From the NCBI RefSeq assembly GCF_002775205.1, contig NC_036460.1:3230056-3294055 (forward strand): 64,000 bases of DNA. The letters run 5' to 3'. Position numbers and translations under genes: made by a program. Shown piece by piece: positions 44,806 to 55,849 of the stretch. The notes below the pieces were generated by a model. It did not search any database and was not told where the DNA came from. It saw only the letters and a program-made list of their open reading frames with translations. Source of the stretch: Xiphophorus maculatus. Taxonomy: Eukaryota > Chordata > Actinopteri > Cyprinodontiformes > Poeciliidae. The number at the start of each line of letters is the position of its first letter. Within the stretch, counting starts at the first letter, position 1.

Positions 44806-45916
44806 GTTTCCTCTGGATGTGGAGTGAAGCTTCGTCTCTTGATGTGATCAGGATGTGGCTCCAAACTCTGAACACTTCCTACTTTAAGCTTTTTTATCTG
44901 CTACTTCCTGAACGTCACAGTTCAGGTCTTTGGCTGCTTTCAGAAACAACGCCTCCTTCCTAGGAGCTGATCATGAAGATGGGTTCATACTGGGCCTACT
45001 GGGATTCAGGGGTTTCACCAGTCTCTGTTGTTCCTGTGTTTAGTTCAGTCTTTGTTCTGCATGTAGCCGGAGTGGATCCAGGTGTGTGATCCACTGAAAG
45101 AGAACCTGATATTGTTGGCAGCAGTAGCTCAGCTTCCCTCCAGGAAGGGGTCACAGCTAAACAGAAATGAGCCCAGGTGTAGCTGCTATGAAGAGAAGAA
45201 ACAGAGAGAGAACATAAACTTAATGTCAGCAAAAACTGCAGACATTCAAGGATGGAGAGCAGTAGGAGAAAGAAGCAGAGGAAGCAGGCACGTGTAGAGG
45301 GAGGATGAGGGGGGCTTGAGCCCCTGCCCTCTTTATCCTTGATGCCCCGAGTGCCCTTTTTGAGTTGTTTTTTTTTTTTTTCAAAATTCTTTTATTTTTA
45401 ATCTGTATGTCAGAAGGCCTGTTTGTGCCCCTCAGCAATAATATTTAGCTAAATATAATAATTTAGTGAAAATAAACTAGTCTGGCTGCCCTCAGTCTAA
45501 TAATGACTCTCAGAGCCTCCATGTTGTTCAGACTCCGGGTCCATGGTGAGGAGGAGGAGGACTGACCTGGGCCTCTAACTATCAAATTATGGGCCAGAAT
45601 ATTTTTTCATCCACTGGTTTGTGAATAAAAACGTAGGTCTGATGTTGACGTTAGAAAAACTGTTTCTATTTATATTTTTATAATCGTCCTTGCAATAGCG
45701 GGACAAAACCCGCCTCACCCATAAACACAGAAACGCTTCAGCTGCAGAGAAAACTTGTGACTTTAACTTCATCATTCTGCTAAAGGCCCGGTTCGCTACA
45801 GGCAGTCTGGGTCGGAACCACCGACAGATAGAAAGAATATCTGTCTTTATATCAGACATCCTGATATAAGACACGGTACCGACTGTCACCGCGAGTCGCA
45901 ATGCAGCTCAAAGCTC

Positions 45917-45978
45917 CGGTACCACCTGGTACCACCTGGTACCACCCGGTACCACCTGGTACCACCCGGTACCACCTG
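45917..45978. repeat. 10-bp minisatellite GGTACCACCY
   Basis: Six near-perfect copies of GGTACCACCT/CGGTACCACC. Each contains a KpnI-type palindrome GGTACC. Confidence 0.9.
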
Positions 45979-46250
45979 CTTTCTGTTCGCTCAGCTTCTC
46001 CTTAACGTTTCTACCAGGCGGGTTAAAGCCGCTGCTGACCGGATCTGGGCTGGAGGTTCTGGGCTATAAATAGAAGTTACTGCAGAACCTCAAGTGTTAA
46101 AGGAAGATTCGGCCCATTTAGAGTCACAAAATAAACATCAGAGAAAATATTGTAGCAATAATCAGAACCGCAGCAAAAAGCCAAACATGCCACAATGAAA
46201 TGAATCAAAATGTCTCCAAGGCATCGGGGGACTGATAGGGGCCACCGGGG

Positions 46251-46292
46251 GATTCCAGGTAGATTCCAGGTAGATTCCAGGAAGATTCCAGA
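46251..46292. repeat. 11-bp repeat AGATTCCAGGT
   Basis: Four copies of (A)GATTCCAGGTA with minor changes. Confidence 0.85.
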
Positions 46293-46748
46293 GATGTGCA
46301 TCGCAGCAGCTGTTCTTCCAGGGCCGGCCCAAGGTAATATGGGGCCTTAGACAGAACCCCCCTCCCTCCAGAACCCGTCCTACTTAGAACCTCAGCATCA
46401 CTAACATGTTTAAATATCGATCAGGTGAATCTGTGAGAAGGAGACCAGGTTTATTGGCCCAGTTTAAAATCAATCACTGATTATTGGTTATTTGCTGTGA
46501 TGTATTTGTGAACAAACCCAATTCAAACACAAAGATTACACCATATTGTAGCCATGGTAACACAACAATCAAACTATCAAGATGATTCTTTAAACTTTTA
46601 CAAAGTAAACTTTCTAATTAAATCCTAAATGTACTATTTATTTTTCTCAGCTAAATGCATTAAATAAAATGTAATAACATTGTTATTCTCTATAAATGAT
46701 GCTACAGGTTTAGATCTACAGTCTGTTTTACAATTAAACCATTTCTAG

Positions 46749-46818
46749 GGGCCCCTGAGTGTCTGGAGGCCCCTGAGTGTCTGGAGGCCCCTGAATGTCT
46801 GGAGGCCCCTGAATGGCC
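46749..46818. repeat. 18-bp repeat GGCCCCTGAGTGTCTGGA
   Basis: Four copies, the last two with GAATG in place of GAGTG. Confidence 0.88.
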
Positions 46819-49713
46819 CCTACCATCAGCTACTGAGTTTTCTTTGCCTTGATATCTCAGTCTTATAATTCTAGATCTAGAGTTTTAACATCAAACTATT
46901 ATATAGATTAAAACCCCTTTGAGTTTTTGATCTATAAATCAGTCTGCAGCCAGGTTGTTCTAGAGGTTAGATAGATATTATTAGGGCTTAATTAGCAAAA
47001 TGGCAGCAAATTAGCTTATTTCATAACTTTATAACCTTTGACCTTCTCTCCTCTGGTCTGTTTAACAGCTACAGTCTCAGATCAGCTCAGCCCTCCAGGA
47101 CTGTCAGCAGCAGAAACAGAAACTTTATACCTGTTGGGGAAAATATAGACTAGATTTGCTTTGCATTTGCCCGCATGATGGCAATGATATAGTTGGATCC
47201 AATTAGATTCCTGATTAATATGGGTTGTTGCTATGTTGCTGTACGGAGTTTTTGTTCAATGTGCCCCTTTTTTAAATTTGAGCCCCTGACCCTCCATACG
47301 TCTCTGCACGGCCCTGAGAGGAAGGAGAAGTTTTCAGTTTGTCCTCCAGGAGGATTGATGGAACATCTTCAGATTATAAATCTGGAACATTTAAATAGAT
47401 TTTTTTCATGAGACATTTTTCTGTCATTTCATTTCAGTTTTAGTCTTTGACCATCAGAGCAGAAAGGCTTCATAGAGGCAGAGAGAGAAATCTAAACATT
47501 AATCTGGATGTTCAGCCTCTGTGTGCTGGCATGAGCATGCTGAGTGATGCTAATCTGGATTGAAGCTTCAGCAACATTATCAGCTTTGTTGCAACATAAC
47601 CAGGTTTTTCAGGGTAAATCTAAACTTTAGATCTTCAACTGGAAAAAGTTGTTTATTTCAAAGAGCTGAGATATTTTAGGCCCATTTAACTCAAAACATT
47701 TATTATTTAGAATATTAAACACTACCAGCCCCTTTATGTTGCTGCAGCAACATGCATTTATATCATAAAACAATGAATGAAGAGACATACAAATCTAAAA
47801 TATTAGCTGAACCTCTGAGGTTCTGACCCAAAATCTGAGCCCAGTTGGACCAAAGTTACCTGTTTGATAGTCGGGTCGGGCTTCTGTGGTACATTTTTAA
47901 TAAGCCAACAGGTTTTTGAGGCATAGAAACCATAACTAATTGCTCACTTGGACTAATTTCAATCTATATATTCATAGTTTTACTAAAAGAAAAAAAACAA
48001 AACATTTTTTGCCTGTTTAGCTTTAGCCATATTTGGATAGGATCCCAGTTTTCCTTTGCTTTGGCTGACTTGATTTACTAAATGAAGAAATATCAGTAAA
48101 TAAATGAAAATTCTTCAAAATCCCCAAACAGATTACAGACTTCTGAGTTAAATTTCTATACTTTTCTGTCATAATTAACACCATTCTACTAATATGTTAT
48201 TAGTGGAGATATTTTTTAGCTTAGCTTAAAGCTAACTTAAAGGTAGAGAAACTATTCTTTGTTCATGAAGCGTGAGAATTCAGTTTAAAGTTGGAACAAT
48301 GCAATATTAAATGTAATATTTTTGTAAGTCTTGTAATTGTATTTTTGATCATTAATAATTTAAATTCAGTGTACAGTTTAGTGTCCAGACCAGTTAATAT
48401 GCAGAAAAATGCAGTAAAGTTAAAAAACAGCTGATTTATCCTGTTTAACTCACTATACTTTGGTTGTCTTCATCCAAGTGAAGGATGGTTGTCAAGTTAA
48501 ATCAGCAACCCCAAAATTTTTGAATGCATTCACAATCTCCACCCATCTGGCACACACCGCACAAAGAATCAAGCGCACCCACCCCTTTCGCTGCTCGAGC
48601 TCAGCAGCCAAATCTATCAGGTAACCTGGCTCACCTGAGCTAAACAATGATCTCTGTTCAGACAAAGAACCTCAAGTGAAAGTTTCCTCCAAGGCACCGC
48701 TGGTAGGAAATCGACATTATTCACACTTTACATAATTCAGAAAAACAAATTAGACTTATTGTTTGATGGAATATTTTTCATGTGTTTGGAAACAGATTAG
48801 TTTCACTGCTTGGAATATAGTTTATTTATTCATTCACTGTTAACTTACAAGTAAATTATTAAATCATTACTTGAGAAATGAGTTAAAATGAACTCATTGT
48901 TATCTGTGATTAATATTTCTCCTTTCTGTTTGCAGGTTTTCAACCTCATGCTCATGTGACCACATGTTGCTTGTTCATATGCTGCTGATGAGATTCATCT
49001 ACAGAAAAGATTAATAAAACATGTCAGTTAGATGAGTTGTTCCTGCGCCTCTTTGGAGGAAGAAAGCCTTTTTCAAGTTTGGGCAGAAGCTGAGGTGGTT
49101 TAAGAGAGCAAAAAACGTGACAGTTGAAAACCAGCTCAATACCAGATGACAGTGACGTCCTGATAAATGAAAGTTTTGTCTGGACTGGACTCCAGTCAGC
49201 TGATTCAAAATGCTGAAGAAAGTTGTGTTGAGTATCTGACTAACTACATGACATGTCCAACAATTCTGGGCTGGGGAGACCAGCGCTTGTTGTTACTGAA
49301 GAGGCTGAAATGCATCATAGATGAGACCATGGGGAGTCGCAGTTTACTGTCCTTAGAAGATAAAGCAAGTACGAGTGAGCAGACCGTTTCCCCTTTTCAG
49401 CCACAAAAGGGCGATTGTGACAGCACACCCACACCCCACGCAGAAGATCGATGCCTGAGAAGAAACAGCAACCTAGGCAACTTCATAATTAGTGGTTACG
49501 GATTAATAAACATATTCTAAAGACAAATAGCTGATAAGCAAATGCAGAAAGCATAAGTAGAGTGCTAACTAAACTTGTGTGCCGGTTTGAGATGCAAGCT
49601 ATGGAGATATAGCGGGAACGTTGTCATAAATTGGATTTGCAACCTCCTGGTATCAAGGAATATTGCGGCATAGGTCATGAGCCATACGAAGATCGGTAGG
49701 GTACAGGTATTTT

Positions 49714-50241
49714 TCACCCAGTAAATAACCACCAAAATCCCCCAGCCAGAGCCCATAGGGCCAAAACAGCCCACCTTTGGAGCCAGCGGTCCCTCCCACA
49801 GCCCGTGATGGATAGAGCTTGGTTCACCAGGTAAGTGATGACTGCTACTGCCAGGAATTATTCCGCGATTGCGGTTGCAATCTTGAGGGGAGCAATACAT
49901 GTGACGTGGACACCTCTGCACACCAGCTCTACTACTAAGGCGGTTGTATCCATGGCCAGCCACAATACCACCACAGAACCCCTGCGCCAGTTGATGGATG
50001 TTCGGCCCATCAGATAGGAAGCAAAGAGGGACGTAGCCATGTACCACCTTCTGAAGAAAATGGGTCGTAGGACAATCTTCACATAACCTTGGAACGTGAC
50101 AAGAAGTCATAGGGGTTGTCCAACAGACCAGGGGCTGGTAAGGCAGTAGGCTAACCAGGCGCAAAGTATTCCGAAGAACTCAATGGCACTCACTTGAATG
50201 GGCTCAAAAAGGGCAGTTGAGTTTGATGAATTAGATGTCAT
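49714..50241 (-). pseudogene. Viral small multi-membrane-span protein gene, two in-frame stops
   Basis: One frame of 176 codons from ATG at 50241 to TGA at 49716-49714, broken by a TGA at about 50107 and a TAA near 49857 but with no frameshift. It opens with a short N-glycosylation-rich segment (NSSNST), then about five hydrophobic stretches (first at codons 17-37, last near the C-terminus). A basic loop FFRRWY lies between the first two. The plan resembles a viral M-type or accessory membrane protein, but I do not recognise the family. It follows the envelope gene on the same strand and has its own TATA box. Confidence 0.55.
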
Positions 50242-50327
50242 GGTGTCGGGAGATGTTCTTTGGCTTGATCAGGTCTTGACGGCAGCAGTGATGAACACTG
50301 AATGGCTTGGCGGCACACGGCAGCACT

Positions 50328-50334
50328 CTTTTAT
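50328..50334 (-). promoter_or_regulatory. TATA box before the small membrane protein gene
   Basis: ATAAAAG on the minus strand, about 90 bases before the ATG at 50241 and after the end of the envelope reading. Suggests separate transcription of this gene. Confidence 0.55.
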
Positions 50335-52515
50335 GCAGAATTAGACTCCTCCTTTGGGGGGAGGAGTTGGTAGTTCCTCCCCTTACAGTGACAAAGTGAT
50401 TTCAGCCATGCCTCCAACACAACTTTTCCTATGACTAAGGCAATGATGATGCTGAGGAGACCAGGTAAATATGGCCACAGAACATTTAGGGTGCTAAGCA
50501 ACCAATGTTCAAGGCCTCATCCCACCATGTCAGCAACTTCCTCAACCACTTCTGTAACATTAGTGGCTACAGTTGAACTCTGGGTCTTGTACCAACTACA
50601 TTCATGTTGATGATATTCTTTTCCACATTTTTGCCACAGTTCTGTAGTTATCCTGCAGGTGAGGTTGGAGTATAGAAGGTTAGGGCCCACCCAGTCAAAG
50701 CCATGGTCTCTCTCACCTTGGCACATACTTTTCCAAGAAGCATGTCCTTCAACAATGGCAACAAGGATGTTAGGGATGAAAGGTACCGGGACACTGAGAA
50801 TACTTTTGCGCATTTTCAGTTGGAAACCTAGGATGGCGTCAGTGCAGGTGGTACCTCTACCTATTGCTCTTCTCCATACTCCCTTGATCTTTTTCCATTC
50901 AACTTTGGAAGAGTGAGTTTCATACTCATCTGCATAATTGTCTTTACAGTGGTCCTCCCAACCTCGAACAATCTGGCGGGACTTTCTGGCCAGCCCTATG
51001 ATGCACTCAGTGTTATTAGATGTACATGTCATGCGCCAGGGTCTTGGATGGACAAAGAGGTTGGGACGCCAGAATGGTCCAGGCCAAATTGCACATTCCT
51101 TGGAGTAAACGGTGGTGAGATATTGGTACTTGATCCAGTAGTTGTCTGACTGACTGAGGCAGGGCACAACCCAGGTTTTCAACCCTTCTTCCTGAAGGCC
51201 CCACCACTCCCAGTTCCAACTGCGGCAGTATTCTTCATGCCAGGCTTGTAACACCAGCTTAGCTGTGGGGAAGATTTCAGGATCTGGGCAGTTGTACTTC
51301 CATGTGGAGAAAAAGGTGGTACCTGTTTGCCAGATGTCACATCACGGTGAGGATTCATTTCTAACCCATTCGGTGTCGCTAAGGCTGTCAAAAATAATTT
51401 TTTGCTACACACTTGTTAATTTTTAGGAGGTCATCAGGAGTTGGTAAGTGTTGTACATGAATGGTTGCATAACGCGGTCCTTTCAACCCATCCGGGGAAC
51501 GAGACGCCCCCTCCGGGAAATCTTCTTCGAAGTACGCTTCTGGTCCAATTGTCCAAATCCATGGGAAGGTGTCATTCAACCAGGTCTCAGACTCTATCTT
51601 CAGTTCACGCCGACGGACCCATGAGACGGTCAAATATTCCCTTAAGGACAAAACCATATAATAACGACCCCTACATGTGACAAACTTGCTCCAGATGCAG
51701 GCATGTAATTTGTTAAACTTATCTCTGATGCAGTCTTGTTGTTCATTTTGGAACAGAAAACGTCAGGGTCCTTGCTTGATGAGGAAAGCTGTGATGTTCT
51801 GGAAAATATCTGGTTCAGGCCGTTTAGTTGGTTTAACATCAGAAACATTTCCTCTGGGAGGTTCCGCTGTTTTCTTGGTGGGTGGTTGTGGAGTGGAGGT
51901 TGAGTTCATTTCACAATTCAGGTGGTAGTGGCCCCAAAACTCCCAACGTGGTAGCCAGGTTCGACAGTCCGATGATTTGTGTGGAGCTGAGTAGACTACC
52001 TCATTTTCCCAATAGCTTTGATTGGGGAGCAGCACCAGGGATCGACAGGCCATGTTGCAATGCCACTCCGGCCTCCCTTGGTCTGGATGGATATAGTTAC
52101 ATCTAATAATTCTGCGTACCTTGTTGTGCAGAACTCGGATCCAACAAACTACTCCATCTTCCATAAAGTCATATCTGTAGATCTCCCAGGTGCGATTTAG
52201 AAGGCCATCGATGGTGGGGTCACTGAGATTGAAGGCTTGGCTCTCCACATGCATTTTCCCATTGTCCTTGTTGAACTTTGCGGTTTGATTTTGGACAGGT
52301 GTGCAGGGGTCCCATGGCACAAAGATGGACATGGTACTGGTGTTCCAGCAACTAAAATTGGCGTACTTGGAGGGACCATAGGTGACTCGTGAGTGTGTGA
52401 GACGCCATGGTCCAATCCCGATGAGATAGAAAATAGTGATGAAAATTGTAGCAGCAAATAGCAGGGCGACAAGCATAAGCAAACGTTTTATACAAAGGGC
52501 TTTATCCGTTATCAT

Positions 52516-53824
52516 CAGAGGTGGGGACTCGAGTCACATGACTTGGACTCGAGTCAGACTCGAGTCGTTAAAATCACGACTTGAGACTTGACTTGAAAAA
52601 AATGCTCAAAGACTCGGACTTGACTTTGACTTTCATGCCATTGACTTGGGACTTGACTCGACTTGAAGCTGTTTACTTGAAAAGACTTGATATTTTTTAC
52701 TCAAAGTCTTAAAATTTAAAACACATTATTTATAAAGTGGCGTCATTAATTAATGTCACTCATTCCGTATCAATATGCGCAGACCGTCACTATGGTTTTC
52801 CTCTCTCCTTATGTATGTATGTGTACGTAGCTGCAGCACAACCAATCAAATTAACAGGATTTGGACGTTTAAAAAAACGCGGCAAAGCTACAGAGCTCAG
52901 GGAACGAAATACGAAATAACCGCTCGAATATGCTTCCGCGAGTAATTTCTTTTGGCTACGTAGGTTATGAACTTTCGACTAAAAAACGAACTGCAACTTG
53001 TAAAACATGCAAGAAGAGAATATCGGATGGAGATGCCACGACGTCCAACTTTGTCCGGCATTTGAAGCTTCACAAAGATCGGTAGGTGGCACTTTTCTTT
53101 TGCTGTAAGATAGTTGACTTTAGCTAACTTCGTGTTAGCATGTGTACTCCGGGTTAAATTGGTGATTATTTACCATAAATCCGGTCCTTCAAATGCCTCC
53201 ACAAATAATGTGCACCGTGTTAGCTCAGGAAGCCGGTGGATAGTGAGCGGGGCTCCGGAACAGAAAGCAGATTCTGGACCTGAACACAGGGAACAGAGTC
53301 TCTCTGTCCCATCATGATGATGAGCCGGGTCTAGTATCATCTAAGGATGGTTGGTGTATTTGAAGACATCTACGTTGGGAAATTATATTGACAATATATT
53401 GTTTTGACAGGTCAGAGAAAAGAGGAAAAAACTGCTGTTATGGTTCTTTGTATTGTGCTGTGGAAATGTCAGCATTTTCGTCTTTTTTTATTGAATATCA
53501 AGTTTAACAGAACTGGGCAATAAAGTGGTCCAATTTAAAAATGTTTTTTATACTTTGTGTTCAGCTACACATGTTCTATCATTTGAGATAAATACATATT
53601 TTAAAACGAACAAATGGTCTATTATTTGAATTTTATGTATAATTGCAAATTATAAAAAAAAATAAATAAATAAAAACGACTCGAAATGACTTGAAATTAA
53701 AGGTTCCTGACTTGAGACTTGACTCGACTTTTGCCTGTCTTTACTTGAGACTTGACTCGGACTTGAGGACAAAGACTTGAGACTTACTTGAGACTTGCAA
53801 CACAGTGACTTGGTCACACCTCTG
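52516..53824 (+). mobile_element. hAT transposon, internally deleted
   Basis: 1309 bases with inverted ends CAGAGGTGGGGAC / CACACCTCTG (CAGAGGTGTG in reverse) and subterminal CTTGAGACTTGACTYG repeats on both sides. Flanked by a perfect 8-bp duplication GTTATCAT (52508-52515 and 53825-53832), the hAT signature. Only a BED zinc-finger exon remains of the transposase. Confidence 0.92.
52978..53081 (+). pseudogene. BED zinc-finger exon of hAT transposase
   Basis: Translation TKKRTATCKTCKKRISDGDA followed by FVRHLKLHKD gives the C-x2-C...H-x4-H pattern of BED fingers. It ends at GTAGGT, a splice donor. The catalytic domain is absent. Confidence 0.75.
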
Positions 53825-54085
53825 GTTATCATGGTCGATTTCCATAGCAGGGTTCGTTCAGAGATTTCCAGGTTGTCATCCTCAGTGTCGGTACTTTCTT
53901 CAGAATCTGGTGAATTATCCATACGCATCATACGTGTTGGTTCCATCATGGCCATTTTGATTCTTGGGCTAAGTGTTCTCTTGGGTCTGGTTCACTTAAT
54001 TTACTTCAAACCTTTTGTAGAGTTTTGTTATGACATGGAACAGTGACGTTCTTGGTCACCCGTCTGGGTGCTTGCTGCAGTGTCG

Positions 54086-54091
54086 TATATA
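54086..54091 (-). promoter_or_regulatory. TATA box before the envelope-like gene
   Basis: TATATA on the minus strand in the context GGTATATACGAC, about 135 bases before the ATG at 53955, downstream of the preceding ORF. Supports a promoter internal to the viral segment. Confidence 0.55.
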
Positions 54092-54337
54092 CCGGAGAGG
54101 GGAAGGGGAAGTGAGGTTCCAGCCCCCTCCACACCCACTTCCAGAGAAACACCCTCCAACAGTCAGGCCGAGGAAATGGGCCTTGAGCGGTGCCACTCTT
54201 CAGCGCTTGATCTTGCCAGGCTTTGTGCTTGTACTCCACTGGTGTTGGCACTGTAATGTAGGTGCACAGTGATTGCCCACGCAGTGTGAATTTGGTGCAA
54301 TATCCCCAAGGTGGTGGAGTAAAAATGGTGTGGGGGA

Positions 54338-55818
54338 TTAGGGTAGACTGTCTATTTCTAATTTCGGTGGGAGTCTTGAGTTGTTGAAGACATAGCAGTC
54401 CGGGTCCACTTCCATGTTTACTATGGTTTTCACCATATCAGGTGATATAGTCCAAATGATCAGGTTATTCACTGAGAGTTCACAGTATAAACCCTGCATT
54501 GGTTCCAGGTAATGGGGACCCCACCTAATCCTCACCTCCTTCCCATCTATTGACATGTACACTGTGTTAAAAATCCATGGGAGATGTTTCTGGCAAGAGG
54601 GTGAGATTGCTGCATGTCTGATTGAGTCACCTGCCCTACCTGCCAAGTTTGAGGCTGTAAGGGGACAAAATAATATGGTCTGTGCCATGGATGCTGTATT
54701 AATTTTTCTCCTTCGCCCACTCCTTTTGCTTCTTGGAAAATCAGTGGGTCGAAGGTAAATCAAATGCTTGAGAAAATAGGCTTCTGAGAGTGGATATGAG
54801 ATGATGAAGTCCTCTCTCGGCATATCTAATAATATGGAACTGTTCGGGAGTTTCAAAAAGGGGCCACTTTTAGAGGTCCCAGACCAGATGTGAATGACTG
54901 CCAGGAGCTGGATCTGACCTTCTTATCAGGGAGTTCGGAGCACATTGCGGTTGTGTAGACTCTTTTGGTACTTGCATGAACGTTGCTCCAATGGAGTAAA
55001 TTTCCTTATGAGGGATGGCAACCATCCGCACCAAAATTTGAACCTGTCGGGTGGAGCTGGGGTCGAAGGGTGTACCCACTCTTTGGGCCACACCTCCTGG
55101 GACTTGTAGCACTTTGTTACGAAAGGTGGATTCTGCTGTTACCCAATACAGGGCTGACTTCTCTTTGGGCCTTGAGGAATTACTTCCCCATGCGTCCGGT
55201 GGGGTGGTGTAATAGTACAGATCTGTGGTGCGCACTCCACGCTCCCGTGGGACATCTGGTAGATCCACTGCTGGAATGGTGGAATGACTGATGACTTCCA
55301 AAACCAAGTGTGCCCAGGTGGTCAGCTCCCAGGGGCCATTCCAACCCCCTTCTGTTGCGTGTTCTCTGGTGTCATCTGGGAGCATGTCCAAAGCCACAGC
55401 TGGTGGGTGAAGATGTGGATGCCTAAATACACAGAAGATCACCGGAGTATGCATGATGTTTACTGGTGGAAGTGCTGCTGGAATCAGAGCAGGGTCGTAC
55501 GGCTTACAGTTTTCTGTCAAGGTGCTTCAGAGCAAAATCATGCGCCAGGGTAACTGTCAAATCTCCGAGATTCACTTCCATGTATTTCTGAAAAATTTCA
55601 GAGCTCAGCACACACCATCTTTGTCTCATCACTGCTATTACTGTGATTGAGCTACAGATATGAATCACGGTATTATGGGAGACGACAAATAGCCCTCTCA
55701 TATGCTTCAAACAGTTTTCCAATACGTCTCTTGGTTCCTGAACGGCAAGGAGTTGTTCGGACTGCTTTTTCCATATAAACTGACTGGGTGTCTCACAAAG
55801 ATAGAATTCTTTCTCCAC
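54338..55818 (-). pseudogene. Unrecognised viral ORF upstream of the envelope-like gene
   Basis: Three overlapping readings, 55818-55504, 55520-54870 and 54856-54338, each in a different frame, look like one gene of roughly 490 codons with two frameshifts (near 55510 and 54930). The last part carries a basic stretch, PRSKRSGRRRK, that could be a nuclear localisation or RNA-binding segment. No transmembrane segment. The 5' end is lost: a stop precedes 55818. It has none of the RT, integrase or protease motifs expected upstream of a retroviral env. A capsid, matrix or nucleoprotein role is possible but only a guess. Confidence 0.5.
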
Positions 55819-55849
55819 CTTTCTGTCTCACACACACTGGACAGTTGAG

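Larger units (their letters stand above)
45060..49560. other. Intergenic sequence, no recognisable gene
   Basis: Upstream of gene 2. Mostly AT-rich unique-looking sequence. It holds three minisatellites (listed separately) and two possible non-autonomous DNA transposon ends: CAGGGCCGGCCCAAGG at 46318 and, on the minus strand near 47315, CAGGGCCGTGCAGAGACG. ORFs here lack domains I recognise. Confidence 0.55.
50395..53955 (-). pseudogene. env: Envelope-like glycoprotein gene, split by a hAT element
   Basis: Starts at ATG 53955 (AAA before the ATG). The N-terminal part is acidic and soluble, followed after the insertion by a hydrophobic segment near 52480-52415 (RLLMLVALLFAATIFITIFY), so the N-terminus would be cytoplasmic as in foamy virus-type leaders. 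The ectodomain has many NxT/S sites and cysteines (readings 52515-51763, 51657-51388, 51254-50517). A C-terminal hydrophobic anchor lies near 50480-50415, after a TGA at 50519-50517. Breaks: hAT insertion 52516-53824, TGA at 51765-51763, frameshift near 51390, TGA near 51345, TGA at 50517. Length without the insert is roughly 750 codons. Retroviral or other viral envelope; lineage uncertain. Confidence 0.65.

Noticed and set aside
49167-49520. 117-codon plus-strand ORF as a host gene
   Set aside because: No domain, no clear promoter or splice context, and neighbouring sequence has no coding character. Left unannotated.
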